Positions 43,961 through 52,542 of a DNA stretch of 64,000 bases are shown here, one piece after another. The DNA lies in assembly GCF_029892565.1 (NCBI RefSeq), contig NZ_JARXVH010000005.1:1-64000 (forward strand). The letters run 5' to 3'. How positions within the stretch are numbered: position 1 is the first letter of the stretch; each line of letters starts with the position of its first letter. A program made the translations under genes and the position numbers. The notes under the pieces are model-generated. The model was not told the origin of the DNA, searched no databases, and saw only the letters and a list, made by a program, of their open reading frames with translations. The DNA comes from Streptomyces pseudovenezuelae (GTDB taxonomy: Bacteria > Actinomycetota > Actinomycetes > Streptomycetales > Streptomycetaceae).

Positions 43961-45240
43961 GGCGTCACCCCCAGGACGGGGAAGTCGTGGTCGGTCAGCC
44001 AGTGTCGGCCCACCTCGCGCGAGCGCGCCCAGGACGCTGTCACGGCCGCCTGGTCGTCGGGCTGGCCGAGGTCGGCCGGGGTGGGGCCGATGCGCTGGGC
44101 CAGCGGGGTCAGCTTGCCCACGTCGAAGCCGAAGGCGTCGGCCGCCGCCAGGCCCAGCATGCGGCGGGTCTCGTCGACCGGGATGTCGTGGAAGGTGCGC
44201 GTCAGCCACGCGCGCGTGTCGGGCCAGGTGCCCTCGGGATGCGGGAAGTCGCTGCCCCAGAGGATGTTGTCGACGCCGATCTCGTACCGCTGGGCCAGTT
44301 CACGGCGCTTGGTGTTGGTGGCGCAGATGAAGACCTGGCGGTCGAGGTACTCGTGCGGCGGCCGGGTCAGCTCCGCGAAGGGTGACAGCTTCTTGCCGCC
44401 GTGCGCGCCCAGGTAGAGGCGGTCCATGAACCAGAGGAGGTTGGGCAGCCACCAGCAACCCGACTCCGCCACCCCGAACTTGAGGCCCGGATGCCGTTCG
44501 AAGACGCCCGACCAGAGCAGGAACCAGAGCGGCCTGGCGGGCCACCAGGTGACCTCGGAGACGTAGATCCCGAGGTGGTCGCCGTACTCGTGCCGCGGGG
44601 CCGCCCCGGAGTGCGTCAGGACCGGCATCGCGCACTCGGCGGCGGCCGCCCACACCGGGTCGTAACGGCGGTCGTGGTAGGGCTCCTTGTCGACCCACAT
44701 GGACGGGATCATCAGAGCGCCGAGCCCGGACTCCTTGGCCCGGTGGATCTCCGCGACGACCTGCTCCGTGGGCGCCGTCACCGGCAACAGCGCGACTCCG
44801 CAGTGCCGTTCGGGGTTCTCGGAGACGAAGTCGGCGAGCCAGCGGTTGTGCGCCTGCGCGCCCGCCATGCCCAACTCGGGATCCTGGTCGCCGGAGAGGC
44901 CGAGGCCCACGCCGAAGGGCGCCGCCGTCTGGCTGTCCACGGCGTCGGCGTCCGGGAAGACGACCTCGGCGGCCACCCCGTCGCCGTCCAGCTCCTTGAG
45001 GCGCTGCGCGGTGTCCCAACCCCCGCGCAGGCCCTCCTCGTTGTCCTGGAACCACTTGGTCGCGAACGCCTCGTTGCGGATGCCGAGCCGGGTCATCTCC
45101 TCCCGGCGCCGCTCACGCCCGGCGAGGAAGTCGTCGAAGTCCCGGTGGAAACGGGCGTCCAGATAGGGCCGGTACTCCTCGGTGGGCAGCCCGGCGTGGC
45201 AGTCGGAGGAGATGATCAGGTACGGGTCCTGGCCGGTCAC
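43957..45240 (-). CDS. Amidohydrolase-2 family (ACMSD-like) metal enzyme, copy A
   Basis: A 427-residue paralogue of copy B: LIISSDCHAGLPTEEYRPYLD at the N-terminus, HSGAAPRHEYGDH metal-binding region, and WGSDFPHPEGTWPDT. GTG at 45240 (VTGQDPYLII) is chosen because AGGAGG lies 7 bases upstream; the TTG at 45255 would place that RBS inside the gene. Tightly linked to the SDR and ADC genes upstream, suggesting a catabolic pathway for a carboxylated substrate, which I cannot name. Confidence 0.88.
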   Translation of the reverse strand: MTGQDPYLIISSDCHAGLPTEEYRPYLDARFHRDFDDFLAGRERRREEMTRLGIRNEAFATKWFQDNEEGLRGGWDTAQRLKELDGDGVAAEVVFPDADAVDSQTAAPFGVGLGLSGDQDPELGMAGAQAHNRWLADFVSENPERHCGVALLPVTAPTEQVVAEIHRAKESGLGALMIPSMWVDKEPYHDRRYDPVWAAAAECAMPVLTHSGAAPRHEYGDHLGIYVSEVTWWPARPLWFLLWSGVFERHPGLKFGVAESGCWWLPNLLWFMDRLYLGAHGGKKLSPFAELTRPPHEYLDRQVFICATNTKRRELAQRYEIGVDNILWGSDFPHPEGTWPDTRAWLTRTFHDIPVDETRRMLGLAAADAFGFDVGKLTPLAQRIGPTPADLGQPDDQAAVTASWARSREVGRHWLTDHDFPVLGVTP

Positions 45241-45250
45241 GACGACCCTC

Positions 45251-45290
45251 CTCAATCAAGTCGATCAATTCGACAGTCAAGTTGATCAAG
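45251..45290. promoter_or_regulatory. Direct TTGA-type repeats between the SDR and amidohydrolase genes
   Basis: On the minus strand TTGATCAACTTGAC and TTGATCGACTTGAT are 14-bp copies differing at two positions, spaced by 21 bp (two helical turns); TTGATCAA is itself a palindrome. The block fills the 50-bp gap between the SDR stop and the amidohydrolase start. It looks like a cooperative regulator site with an internal promoter. Confidence 0.55.
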
Positions 45291-46175
45291 TCAGTCCAGA
45301 ATGAAGCTTTCGAGGTACGACGGGTTCACCCGGTCGAGCATCGACTGAGCCCGCGCCCGGATCTGCGCGTCACTGCGCTCGCTCTCGGGCAGCAGCCAGA
45401 AGCGGTCCGCGCGGATGCCCTCGACGACGAGGTCGGCGACCTCCTCGACCGGCGTGAACTCGACCTCTCGGCCCGCCGCCTTCATCGCGGTCTCCCACTG
45501 GTCGAGGCTGCGGTACGGGGTTCTGCGGGGGCGTTCCTTGGCGTACCGGACGGGCCGGTTGCGGTGCGACTCCCACAGGCCCGTGCGCAGCATGTGCGGT
45601 CCCGGGAAGAGGACGGAGGCGCCCACGCGCGCGTGCTCCGCCTTGAGATGGGCGTACAGGGACTCGGTCAGCGTGACGACGGCCGCCTTGGTGACGGCGT
45701 ACACGGAGGCGGTGGGCAGTGGGGCGATGCCGCCGTCGCCGGAGGACGTGTTGACGACATGACCGGGTTGACCCGACTTGATCATCCTCGGCACGAACGC
45801 CTGGACGCCGTGGAAGACGCCCCACACATTGACGGCGAAGGCCCACTGCCAGTCGTTCGGTTCGTGCTCCCACATCCGGCCCTCGGCCCCTGAGCCGACG
45901 CCTGCGTTGTTGCACAGCACATGGACGGCGCCGTACGTCTCGTACGCCGACTCGGCCAGATCCAGCACCTGTTGGCGCTCCCCGACGTCCACCACGCGTG
46001 CGTGCACTTCGGCGCCGTCGTCCCGCAGCAGAGCCGCCGCCTTGTCGAGGGCGCCCTGCTCGACGTCGGCGAGGACCACCTTCAGCCCGTCGGCCGCGAA
46101 CCGCCGGGCCATCGCCAGCCCGATCCCGCTCGCGGCCCCAGTGACGACGGCGACCTGTCCGGCCCGCAGCTCCAT
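45291..46175 (-). CDS. SDR family oxidoreductase
   Basis: A 294-residue short-chain dehydrogenase: TGAASGIG cofactor loop, CNNAGVGS, NTSSGDGG, and YAVTKAAV. The C-terminal extension (about 60 residues, ending NPSYLESFILD) is longer than usual, as in SDRs of terpene or steroid catabolism. Its ATG overlaps the ADC-family stop by one base (TGATG). It belongs to the ADC-SDR-amidohydrolase operon. Confidence 0.9.
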   Translation of the reverse strand: MELRAGQVAVVTGAASGIGLAMARRFAADGLKVVLADVEQGALDKAAALLRDDGAEVHARVVDVGERQQVLDLAESAYETYGAVHVLCNNAGVGSGAEGRMWEHEPNDWQWAFAVNVWGVFHGVQAFVPRMIKSGQPGHVVNTSSGDGGIAPLPTASVYAVTKAAVVTLTESLYAHLKAEHARVGASVLFPGPHMLRTGLWESHRNRPVRYAKERPRRTPYRSLDQWETAMKAAGREVEFTPVEEVADLVVEGIRADRFWLLPESERSDAQIRARAQSMLDRVNPSYLESFILD

Positions 46176-46972
46176 CAGACGCTCCCCTCGGGCGGGCCGT
46201 CCAGGATCTGGCGGGAGTCGTCGTAGCGCTGGTGGATGTACGGCAACAGGGCCTGCGCGTCGACCCGTTCGACGACCCTGCCGCGCTGGTCGCTGGTCTT
46301 CTCGCCGAGGGTGATCTCGACGAGCCGGCGCACGGGCAGGTCGGCCACCGGGTCGTACATCGACTCGCGCAGGACGACGTCCCCGGTGACCCGCTCCAGC
46401 TTGCGCACCTTCTCGTGGCGCACACAGTGCACGAGCACCGGCTCGGCGTCGAAGCCCGAACCGTCCACCCCGGGAAGGAACTTGAAGTAGAAGTCGGTCT
46501 TCTGACCGGGCTCGGGCAGGGGCAGCCGCTCGGTGACCGCGCCGCGCACCTCCACGAAGGCGATGCCGTGCCGGGCCAGCGAGGCGCGCACCACGAGACC
46601 CTCGCGTTCGACGACGACCTCGCCGAGCTTCTTGGGTTCGCCGAAGACCTCACGGCCGCCGATGAGGGCGCGCTCGTGGGTCATCGGCATGACGAGCGGG
46701 TACCAGCCCTCGACGCCGTCGTGCGCCGCCGCGACCGCGAACGAGCCCGCGCCCAGCGGGTATCCGGGCAGTTGGACCTTGCTGATGTTCACCCGGACCA
46801 GGGGCCGCCCGGTGGGCTTCAGCGGCGGTGGCAGCACCGCGGCGACCGCGTCCGGGTCGCTCTCCCAGAGGGCCACCACTCCGGTGGACCAGATGTCGGG
46901 GAGCTTCGCGCTCGCTGTGCGCGCGGCGGCGATCTCCGCCTCGGTCCGTGCGCCGTACCGTACGCGTGCCAT
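46175..46972 (-). CDS. Acetoacetate decarboxylase (ADC) family protein
   Basis: A 265-residue ADC-fold protein. The Schiff-base Lys motif is present as GGREVFGEPKKLGEV (compare REVxGxPKK of true ADC). Members decarboxylate beta-keto acids or do other Schiff-base chemistry. It heads the minus-strand operon with the SDR and two amidohydrolases. ATG at 46972 (MARVRYGARTEAE) is a conservative start; GTG at 47002 is possible. Confidence 0.85.
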   Translation of the reverse strand: MARVRYGARTEAEIAAARTASAKLPDIWSTGVVALWESDPDAVAAVLPPPLKPTGRPLVRVNISKVQLPGYPLGAGSFAVAAAHDGVEGWYPLVMPMTHERALIGGREVFGEPKKLGEVVVEREGLVVRASLARHGIAFVEVRGAVTERLPLPEPGQKTDFYFKFLPGVDGSGFDAEPVLVHCVRHEKVRKLERVTGDVVLRESMYDPVADLPVRRLVEITLGEKTSDQRGRVVERVDAQALLPYIHQRYDDSRQILDGPPEGSV

Positions 46973-47166
46973 CCGCCGTACCGCCCTTCCGTCGACCGTC
47001 ACACGCCGGGCGGGCAGCACGCTTGCACCGGGCGGCGAAAAGGTCCATAGCCGTGGGCGCAGACGTTCGGGGCGTCGGCCGTGCTCGAACACGTGGGCCC
47101 GGCAGGGGAGCTGACGGACAGGGGGCCGGACGGGAGTGTCAGTCGCGGCCCGTATCCTCAGGGACC

Positions 47167-48159
47167 ATGCTCGATGACCAGACGACCGCAGTGTCCTCCC
47201 CCACTTCGTGGCCGTCCGCGTATCCCCAGGGGTACGCGGTCGTCGACGTGGAGACCACGGGCCTGGCCCGGGACGACCGGATAATCTCGGCGGCCGTCTA
47301 CCGGCTGGACGCGCGCGGCGAGGTCGAGGACCACTGGTACACGCTGGTCAATCCGGAGCGCGATCCGGGCCCGGTGTGGATCCACGGTCTGACGAGTGAC
47401 GTACTGGAGGGCGCGCCCCTCTTCGAGGACATCGCCGAGGAGTTCTCGACCCGCCTTGAGGGTCGGGTGCTCGTCGCGCACAACGCGGTCTTCGACTGGC
47501 AGATGATCGCCCGGGAGTACGCGCGTGCCCGGCGGGAGGCGCCGGTGCGGCAGCGGCTGTGCACGATCGTGCTCTCCAAGGAACTGCGGCTGCCGCTGCC
47601 CAACCACAAGCTGGCGACGCTGGCCGCGCACTTCGGCGTCGTGCAGCGGCGGGCGCACCACGCGCTGGACGACGCGCGCGTGCTGGCGGAGGCGTTCCGG
47701 CCGAGCCTGCTGGCCGCGGCGGCAGAGGGCGTCCGGCTGCCGCTGCACGAGTGCCGGCCGCTGACCGAGTGGACGGACCGGCCCGCGGCGGTGATCGGAC
47801 AGCAGGCGGGCGGCGGGTACGGCAGCTACCGGCCGACGAGCTGGCGCCCCGCGCGCAAGCGGCCCGCGTGCCCGTATCCCAACCCCGGCCGCTACGAGGA
47901 CGGCAAGCCGCTCAAGCAGGGCATGCGGGTGGCGTTCTCCGGGGACACCTCGATCGAGCGCGATCTGCTGGAGGACCGCGCGGTCGAGGCCGGGCTGCAC
48001 ATCGCCACGAGCCTGTCCCGGCTGACCAGCCTGCTCGTCACGAACGACCCGGACTCGGGCACCTCGAAGGTGGTCAAGGCCCGGCAGTTCGGCACGCCGG
48101 TCGTCGACGAGGCGGCGTTCGGACAGCTGCTGCGGGACGTGGCGGACGCCGACGGGTGA
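47167..48159 (+). CDS. DEDDh exonuclease (DNA polymerase III epsilon-like) with BRCT-like tail
   Basis: A 330-residue nuclease. The DEDDh residues are visible: D and E in VVDVETTG, D in AHNAVFDWQM, H and D in RAHHALDDARV. A linker leads to a C-terminal BRCT-like domain from about residue 250 (GMRVAFSGDTSIERDLLEDRAVEAGLHIATSLSRLTSLLVTND). It probably acts in DNA repair or RNA/DNA 3'-trimming. The mRNA may be nearly leaderless: a -10-like TATCCT lies just before ATG 47167. Confidence 0.9.
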   Translation: MLDDQTTAVSSPTSWPSAYPQGYAVVDVETTGLARDDRIISAAVYRLDARGEVEDHWYTLVNPERDPGPVWIHGLTSDVLEGAPLFEDIAEEFSTRLEGRVLVAHNAVFDWQMIAREYARARREAPVRQRLCTIVLSKELRLPLPNHKLATLAAHFGVVQRRAHHALDDARVLAEAFRPSLLAAAAEGVRLPLHECRPLTEWTDRPAAVIGQQAGGGYGSYRPTSWRPARKRPACPYPNPGRYEDGKPLKQGMRVAFSGDTSIERDLLEDRAVEAGLHIATSLSRLTSLLVTNDPDSGTSKVVKARQFGTPVVDEAAFGQLLRDVADADG

Positions 48160-48239
48160 GCCGTGCGGACGGGTGATTGCCACGCGACGCGCCCGCCGCC
48201 CGCTCGCCCGCGCGGCGGTGACGGCTCACCCTGTGGCGC

Positions 48240-48473
48240 ATGGCGAGATGTGAAGTATGCGGCAATGACTACGGCATGTCCTTCGAGGTGCACGCGCAGG
48301 GCGCGATCCACGTCTTCGACTGCTTCTCCTGCGCGATCCACCGCATGGCACCCCTCTGCGAGCACTGTCGGGTGCAGATCATCGGGCAGGGCGTCGAGGT
48401 CGAGGGCCACTGGTACTGCGGCGGCCACTGCGCCCGCGCCGAGGGGAGGGCCGGCATCGTCGACAAGGTCTGA
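48240..48473 (+). CDS. Small zinc-ribbon protein
   Basis: A 77-residue protein with three CxxC-type pairs: CEVCGND, CFSCAIH, CEHCRVQ and then CGGHCARAE. It probably binds two zinc ions in LIM-like or ribbon modules. Found after the exonuclease gene in related genomes as I recall. ATG at 48240; function unknown. Confidence 0.8.
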   Translation: MARCEVCGNDYGMSFEVHAQGAIHVFDCFSCAIHRMAPLCEHCRVQIIGQGVEVEGHWYCGGHCARAEGRAGIVDKV

Positions 48474-48490
48474 CCACACCCCTGCGAGAG

Positions 48491-48524
48491 CACCCCACGG
48501 CCCGAGTTGTACGGTCGTGGGGTG
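48491..48524 (+). promoter_or_regulatory. Hairpin overlapping the SURF1 start codon
   Basis: CACCCCACG (48491-48499) is complementary to CGTGGGGTG (48516-48524). The right arm contains the GTG start of SURF1 (48522-48524) and the putative RBS GTGGGG, so the hairpin would mask initiation or serve as a terminator for the preceding gene. Confidence 0.5.
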
Positions 48525-49313
48525 TACCGCTTCCTGATGACCCGGCAGTGGGTGATCCTCACCCTGATCGCCCTGCTCCTGATCCCCACGATGATCAGGC
48601 TGGGCATCTGGCAGATGCACCGCTACGAGATGCGCACCGCCCGCAACGACCTGGTCTCCGAAGCCCTGCACGCCGAGCCGGTCCCCGTGGAGCGGGTGAC
48701 GACCGCCGGCCACGCCGTGACCCGCACCGAGAAGTACCGCACCGTCACCGCGACCGGCACCTTCGACACCGCGGACGAGGTCGTCGTGCGGCGGCGCACC
48801 AACTCCGACGACGAGGTCGGCTTCCACGTCCTGACCCCGTTCGTCCTCACGGACGGCAAGGTGCTGCTGGTCAACCGCGGCTGGATCCCCGCGAACGGAA
48901 TCCAGACCGCCTACCCCAAGGTGCCAGCGCCGCCCAAGGGCCACGTCACCATCAAGGGGCGGCTGATGGCCGACGAGACGACCGCGGCCAGCGGCATCAA
49001 GGACCTCAAGGGCCTGCCGGACCGCCAGATCATGCTGATCAACAGCGAGGAGCAGGCCCGCCGGCTCGGCAAGGAGGTGCTCGGCGGCTACATCCAGCAG
49101 ACCGCGCCCGAGCCGAAGGGCGGCAGCCCGGAGCAGATCTCCGACCCGGGCAGCGAGGACGCCCCGCTGAACTACGCGTACATGATCCAGTGGTGGCTGT
49201 TCGCCGCCGCCGTCCCGGTGGGCTGGTGGTTCCTCGTACGGCGCGAGGTCCGCGACCGCGCGGAGGCGGCCGCCAAGGAGAGCGTGCCGGAGGCGGAACC
49301 CGCCGCGGTGTAG
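48522..49313 (+). CDS. SURF1 family cytochrome-oxidase assembly protein
   Basis: A 263-residue membrane protein with one helix near each end (VILTLIALLLIPTMIRLGIWQ and MIQWWLFAAAVPVGWWFLV). SURF1 signatures are LGIWQMHRYEMR, FDTADEVVVRRR, LVNRGWIPAN, and NYAYMIQWWLFA. It supports insertion of heme into the aa3 oxidase. GTG at 48522 is used; an upstream GTG at 48507 adds five residues. The C-terminal tail is acidic. Confidence 0.92.
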   Translation: MYRFLMTRQWVILTLIALLLIPTMIRLGIWQMHRYEMRTARNDLVSEALHAEPVPVERVTTAGHAVTRTEKYRTVTATGTFDTADEVVVRRRTNSDDEVGFHVLTPFVLTDGKVLLVNRGWIPANGIQTAYPKVPAPPKGHVTIKGRLMADETTAASGIKDLKGLPDRQIMLINSEEQARRLGKEVLGGYIQQTAPEPKGGSPEQISDPGSEDAPLNYAYMIQWWLFAAAVPVGWWFLVRREVRDRAEAAAKESVPEAEPAAV

Positions 49314-49383
49314 CCGCGGGCCCCGTCACTCCCCCGGCCCTCCGGCTTGATTGCCACGCCCTCTCGCCGGGAACCCGCACCCC

Positions 49384-51171
49384 GTGCACCCCCGTATCGA
49401 GGACTACGCGCTCATCGGCGACGAGCAGACCGCCGCCCTCATCGGCAGGGACGGCTCGGTCGACTGGCTGTGTCTGCCCCGCTTCGACTCGGCCGCCTGT
49501 TTCGCCAGACTGCTGGGCGACGAGGACAACGGCCACTGGCGCGTCGCCCCCAAGGACGTCGACGGCCCCTGCACCCGGCGCTCCTACCGTCCGGGGACGC
49601 TCGTCCTGGACACCGAGTGGGAGACCGACGAGGGGACGGTCCGGGTCACCGACCTGATGCCGCAGCGCGACCGCGCCCCCGACCTCGTACGCATCGTCGA
49701 GGGCGTCAGCGGGCGCGTGACCATGCGCAGCACCCTGCGGCTGCGCTTCGACTACGGCTCGGTCATGCCGTGGGTGCGCAAGGTGCACGGCCATCGGGTG
49801 GCCATCGCCGGACCGGACTCGGCGTGGCTGCGCAGCCAACCCCCCGTCCAGACCTGGGGCGAGGACTTCAGCACGCTGTCGGAGTTCACCGTCGAGGCGG
49901 GCGAGAAGGTCGCGTTCGTCCTCACCTGGCACCCCTCGCACGAGCGCCGCCCGAAGCTGATCGACCCCTACGAGTCGCTGCGCGTCAGCCTCGCCGACTG
50001 GCAGGCCTGGGCGGACCGCTGCCGCTACGACGGCCCCCACCGGGACGCCGTACTGCGCTCCCTGATCACCCTCAAGGCGCTGACGTACGCGCCGACCGGC
50101 GGCATCGTGGCCGCGCCCACGACGTCCCTGCCCGAGGAGCTGGGCGGTGTCCGGAACTGGGACTACCGCTTCTGCTGGCTGCGGGACTCCACCCTCACCC
50201 TCGGCGCGCTGCTGTCGGCCGGTTATCAGGAGGAGGCCGAGGCCTGGCGGAAGTGGCTGCTGCGCGCGGTCGCGGGCGACCCGGCGGACCTGCAGATCAT
50301 GTACGGCCTGGCGGGCGAGCGCCGGCTGCCCGAGTTCGAGCTGCCGTGGCTGTCCGGCTTCGCCGACTCGGCGCCCGTACGGATCGGCAACGGCGCGGTC
50401 GACCAGCTTCAGTTGGACGTGTACGGCGAGGTCATGGACTCGCTGTGGCTGGCCCGGCATGCGGGCCTGGCCACGAAGTCGCACATGTGGGCGCTCCAGC
50501 GCACCCTGATGGAGTTCCTGGAGACCGCCTGGCGGCAGCCCGACGAGGGGCTGTGGGAGGTGCGCGGCGGCCGGCGCCACTTCGTCCACTCCAAGGTGAT
50601 GATCTGGGTGGCCGCCGACCGTGCCGTGCGCACACTGGAGGAGGACCCCGAACTCCCCGGCGACCTGGACGCCTGGCGCGCGATGCGGGACGAGGTCCAC
50701 CGCGAGGTGTGCGAGAAGGGCTACGACCCCGCGCGGAACACGTTCACCCAGTCCTACGGCTCGGTCGAACTCGACGCCTCGCTCCTGCTCATCCCCCGCG
50801 TCGGCTTCCTGCCGCCCGACGACCCGCGCGTGATCGGCACCGTCGACGCGGTCCGCGCCGAACTCGGCCACGACGGCTTCATGCGCCGCTACAGCGCCGA
50901 GGAGTCGCCGGTCGACGGCCTGCCGGGCGGCGAGGGCACCTTCCTGGTGTGCTCGTTCTGGCTCGCGGACGCGCTGCATCTGACGGGCCGTACGAAGGAG
51001 GCCCGGGAGCTGTTCGAACGGCTGGTGGGGCTCGCCAACGACGTGGGGCTGCTGGCCGAGGAGTACGACCCGGCCTCCGGCCGCCTGCTCGGCAACTTCC
51101 CGCAGGCCTTCAGCCACATCGGTCTGGTGAGCACCGCCCTCGCCCTGTTCGGGGACGAGGGGGCAGGATAG
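49384..51171 (+). CDS. Glycoside hydrolase family 15 enzyme (glucoamylase/trehalase type)
   Basis: A 595-residue GH15 protein: N-terminal beta-sandwich starting RIEDYALIGDEQTAALIGRDGSVDWLCLPRFDS, then an (alpha/alpha)6 barrel with NWDYRFCWLRDSTLTLGALL and the C-terminal ANDVGLLAEEYDPASGRLLGNFPQAFSHIGL holding a catalytic Glu. Actinobacterial members include trehalases. No signal peptide, so cytoplasmic. The GTG at 49384 fits the family start. An SDR gene follows after 5 bp. Confidence 0.92.
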   Translation: MHPRIEDYALIGDEQTAALIGRDGSVDWLCLPRFDSAACFARLLGDEDNGHWRVAPKDVDGPCTRRSYRPGTLVLDTEWETDEGTVRVTDLMPQRDRAPDLVRIVEGVSGRVTMRSTLRLRFDYGSVMPWVRKVHGHRVAIAGPDSAWLRSQPPVQTWGEDFSTLSEFTVEAGEKVAFVLTWHPSHERRPKLIDPYESLRVSLADWQAWADRCRYDGPHRDAVLRSLITLKALTYAPTGGIVAAPTTSLPEELGGVRNWDYRFCWLRDSTLTLGALLSAGYQEEAEAWRKWLLRAVAGDPADLQIMYGLAGERRLPEFELPWLSGFADSAPVRIGNGAVDQLQLDVYGEVMDSLWLARHAGLATKSHMWALQRTLMEFLETAWRQPDEGLWEVRGGRRHFVHSKVMIWVAADRAVRTLEEDPELPGDLDAWRAMRDEVHREVCEKGYDPARNTFTQSYGSVELDASLLLIPRVGFLPPDDPRVIGTVDAVRAELGHDGFMRRYSAEESPVDGLPGGEGTFLVCSFWLADALHLTGRTKEARELFERLVGLANDVGLLAEEYDPASGRLLGNFPQAFSHIGLVSTALALFGDEGAG

Positions 51172-51176
51172 GGGCC

Positions 51177-51932
51177 ATGGATCTTGGACTGAAGGACCGG
51201 GTGTACGTCGTCACCGGGGCCACCCGCGGCCTCGGCAACGCCACCGCGCGCGAACTCGTCGCGGACGGCGCGAAGGTGGTCGTCACGGGGCGGGACGAGA
51301 AGCGGGCCGCCGAGGCGGCGACCGAGCTGGGGCCCGACGCGGCCGGGGTCGGCGTCGACAACTCCGAGGCGGACGCGGCCGAGCGGCTGATCGCGTTCGC
51401 GCGGGAGCGGTTCGGGCGGTTCGACGGGATTCTCATCAGCGTGGGCGGCCCGCCGGCCGGCTTCGTCGCCGACACCACGGACGAGCAGTGGCAGACGGCG
51501 TTCGAGTCGGTGTTCCTGGGCGCGGTCCGGCTGGCCCGCGCCGCTGCCGCGGAGCTGCCGGAGGGCGGTGTCATCGGTTTCGTACTGTCCACGTCGGTGC
51601 ACGAGCCGATCCCGGGACTGACGATCTCCAACGCGCTGCGGCCGGGCCTCGCCGGCTTCGCGAAGTCGCTCGCGGACGAGCTGGGGCCGCGGGGCATCCG
51701 GGTCGTGGGGCTGCTGCCGGCCCGGATCGACACGGACCGCGTGCGCGAGCTGGACGCGCTGTCGGCGGACCCGGCGGCCACCCGGGCCGCCAACGAGTCG
51801 CGGATTCCGCTGCGCCGCTACGGGCGGCCCGAGGAGTTCGGACGGGCCGCCGCGTTCTTCCTGTCGCCGGCCGCTTCCTATCTGACCGGGGTCATGCTGC
51901 CGGTGGACGGGGGTATGCGGCACGGGTTCTGA
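51177..51932 (+). CDS. SDR family oxidoreductase
   Basis: A 251-residue SDR: TGATRGLG at residues about 13-20, LISVGGPPAGF in place of the usual NNAG, and a catalytic region STSVHEPIPGLTISNALRPG in which Tyr-x3-Lys is replaced by ILRP-like residues, so it is a divergent member. The end AASYLTGVMLPVDGG is normal. The missing YxxxK suggests altered chemistry. Probably co-transcribed with the GH15 gene. Confidence 0.85.
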   Translation: MDLGLKDRVYVVTGATRGLGNATARELVADGAKVVVTGRDEKRAAEAATELGPDAAGVGVDNSEADAAERLIAFARERFGRFDGILISVGGPPAGFVADTTDEQWQTAFESVFLGAVRLARAAAAELPEGGVIGFVLSTSVHEPIPGLTISNALRPGLAGFAKSLADELGPRGIRVVGLLPARIDTDRVRELDALSADPAATRAANESRIPLRRYGRPEEFGRAAAFFLSPAASYLTGVMLPVDGGMRHGF

Positions 51933-51943
51933 GTGCCGCATAC
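51913..51943. terminator. Hairpin terminator overlapping the SDR stop
   Basis: GTATGCGGCAC (51913-51923) pairs with GTGCCGCATAC (51933-51943) around a 9-nt loop that contains the SDR stop codon. It lies 12 bp before the convergent AmaP stop at 51955. Confidence 0.75.
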
Positions 51944-51954
51944 CGAACGGTGCT

Positions 51955-52542
51955 TCAACTGACCCGTTCCGCCCGGTGCTTGACCGCGCTCAGGCGGACC
52001 TCGGTCGGCAGCTTCTCCAGGCCCGCCGAGTCGCGGGCGTGGGTCAGGGCCTCGTCCGTGAGGTGGTGGAGGGCGGTCTCCGGGTCCACGTGCGGCTCCA
52101 GGAGGAGCTGTACGCGGGCCTGGGGTGCCGTCCGGGTGCCGGTGAGGTGGACGTGGGCGTGGGCCACGCCGTCCGGGTTGCTCGCGTCGCCCGCGAGCAC
52201 GCCCTCCAGGGCCCGGCCCCGCAGCAGCGCGCCCTCCCCGTCGCCGGTGTCGACGAGGACCTCGGCGAGCCGGTGGCGGCGCAGGTTGGCGGTGATCCAC
52301 CACAGGGCCAGCAGCACGAGGACGGCGAGCACGGCGATGACGGTCGGCCACCACCAGCCGGAGTCCCGCCAACGGGCGCGGTCGGTATCGCTGAGCAGCA
52401 CGTCGTGACGGCCGTCGTGGATCCACCAGGAGGGCGGCCGCACGCCCAGTCCGACGGCGAGCACGGAGCCGCCGAGGACGACCAGGACGAGCCCGACCAG
52501 GCCGACGAGTACGCGGTTGACGATCCTGAGCATCGTGGTCAT
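51955..52542 (-). CDS. amaP: Alkaline-shock response membrane anchor AmaP-like protein
   Basis: A 195-residue protein with two membrane helices (VLVGLVGLVLVVLGGSVLAVGLGV; WWWPTVIAVLAVLVLLALWW) and a cytoplasmic Asp23-like domain. AmaP tethers Asp23 to the membrane in Firmicutes. Its ATG overlaps the DUF6286 stop (ATGA, 52539-52542), last gene of the envelope-stress operon. Confidence 0.85.
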   Translation of the reverse strand: MTTMLRIVNRVLVGLVGLVLVVLGGSVLAVGLGVRPPSWWIHDGRHDVLLSDTDRARWRDSGWWWPTVIAVLAVLVLLALWWITANLRRHRLAEVLVDTGDGEGALLRGRALEGVLAGDASNPDGVAHAHVHLTGTRTAPQARVQLLLEPHVDPETALHHLTDEALTHARDSAGLEKLPTEVRLSAVKHRAERVS

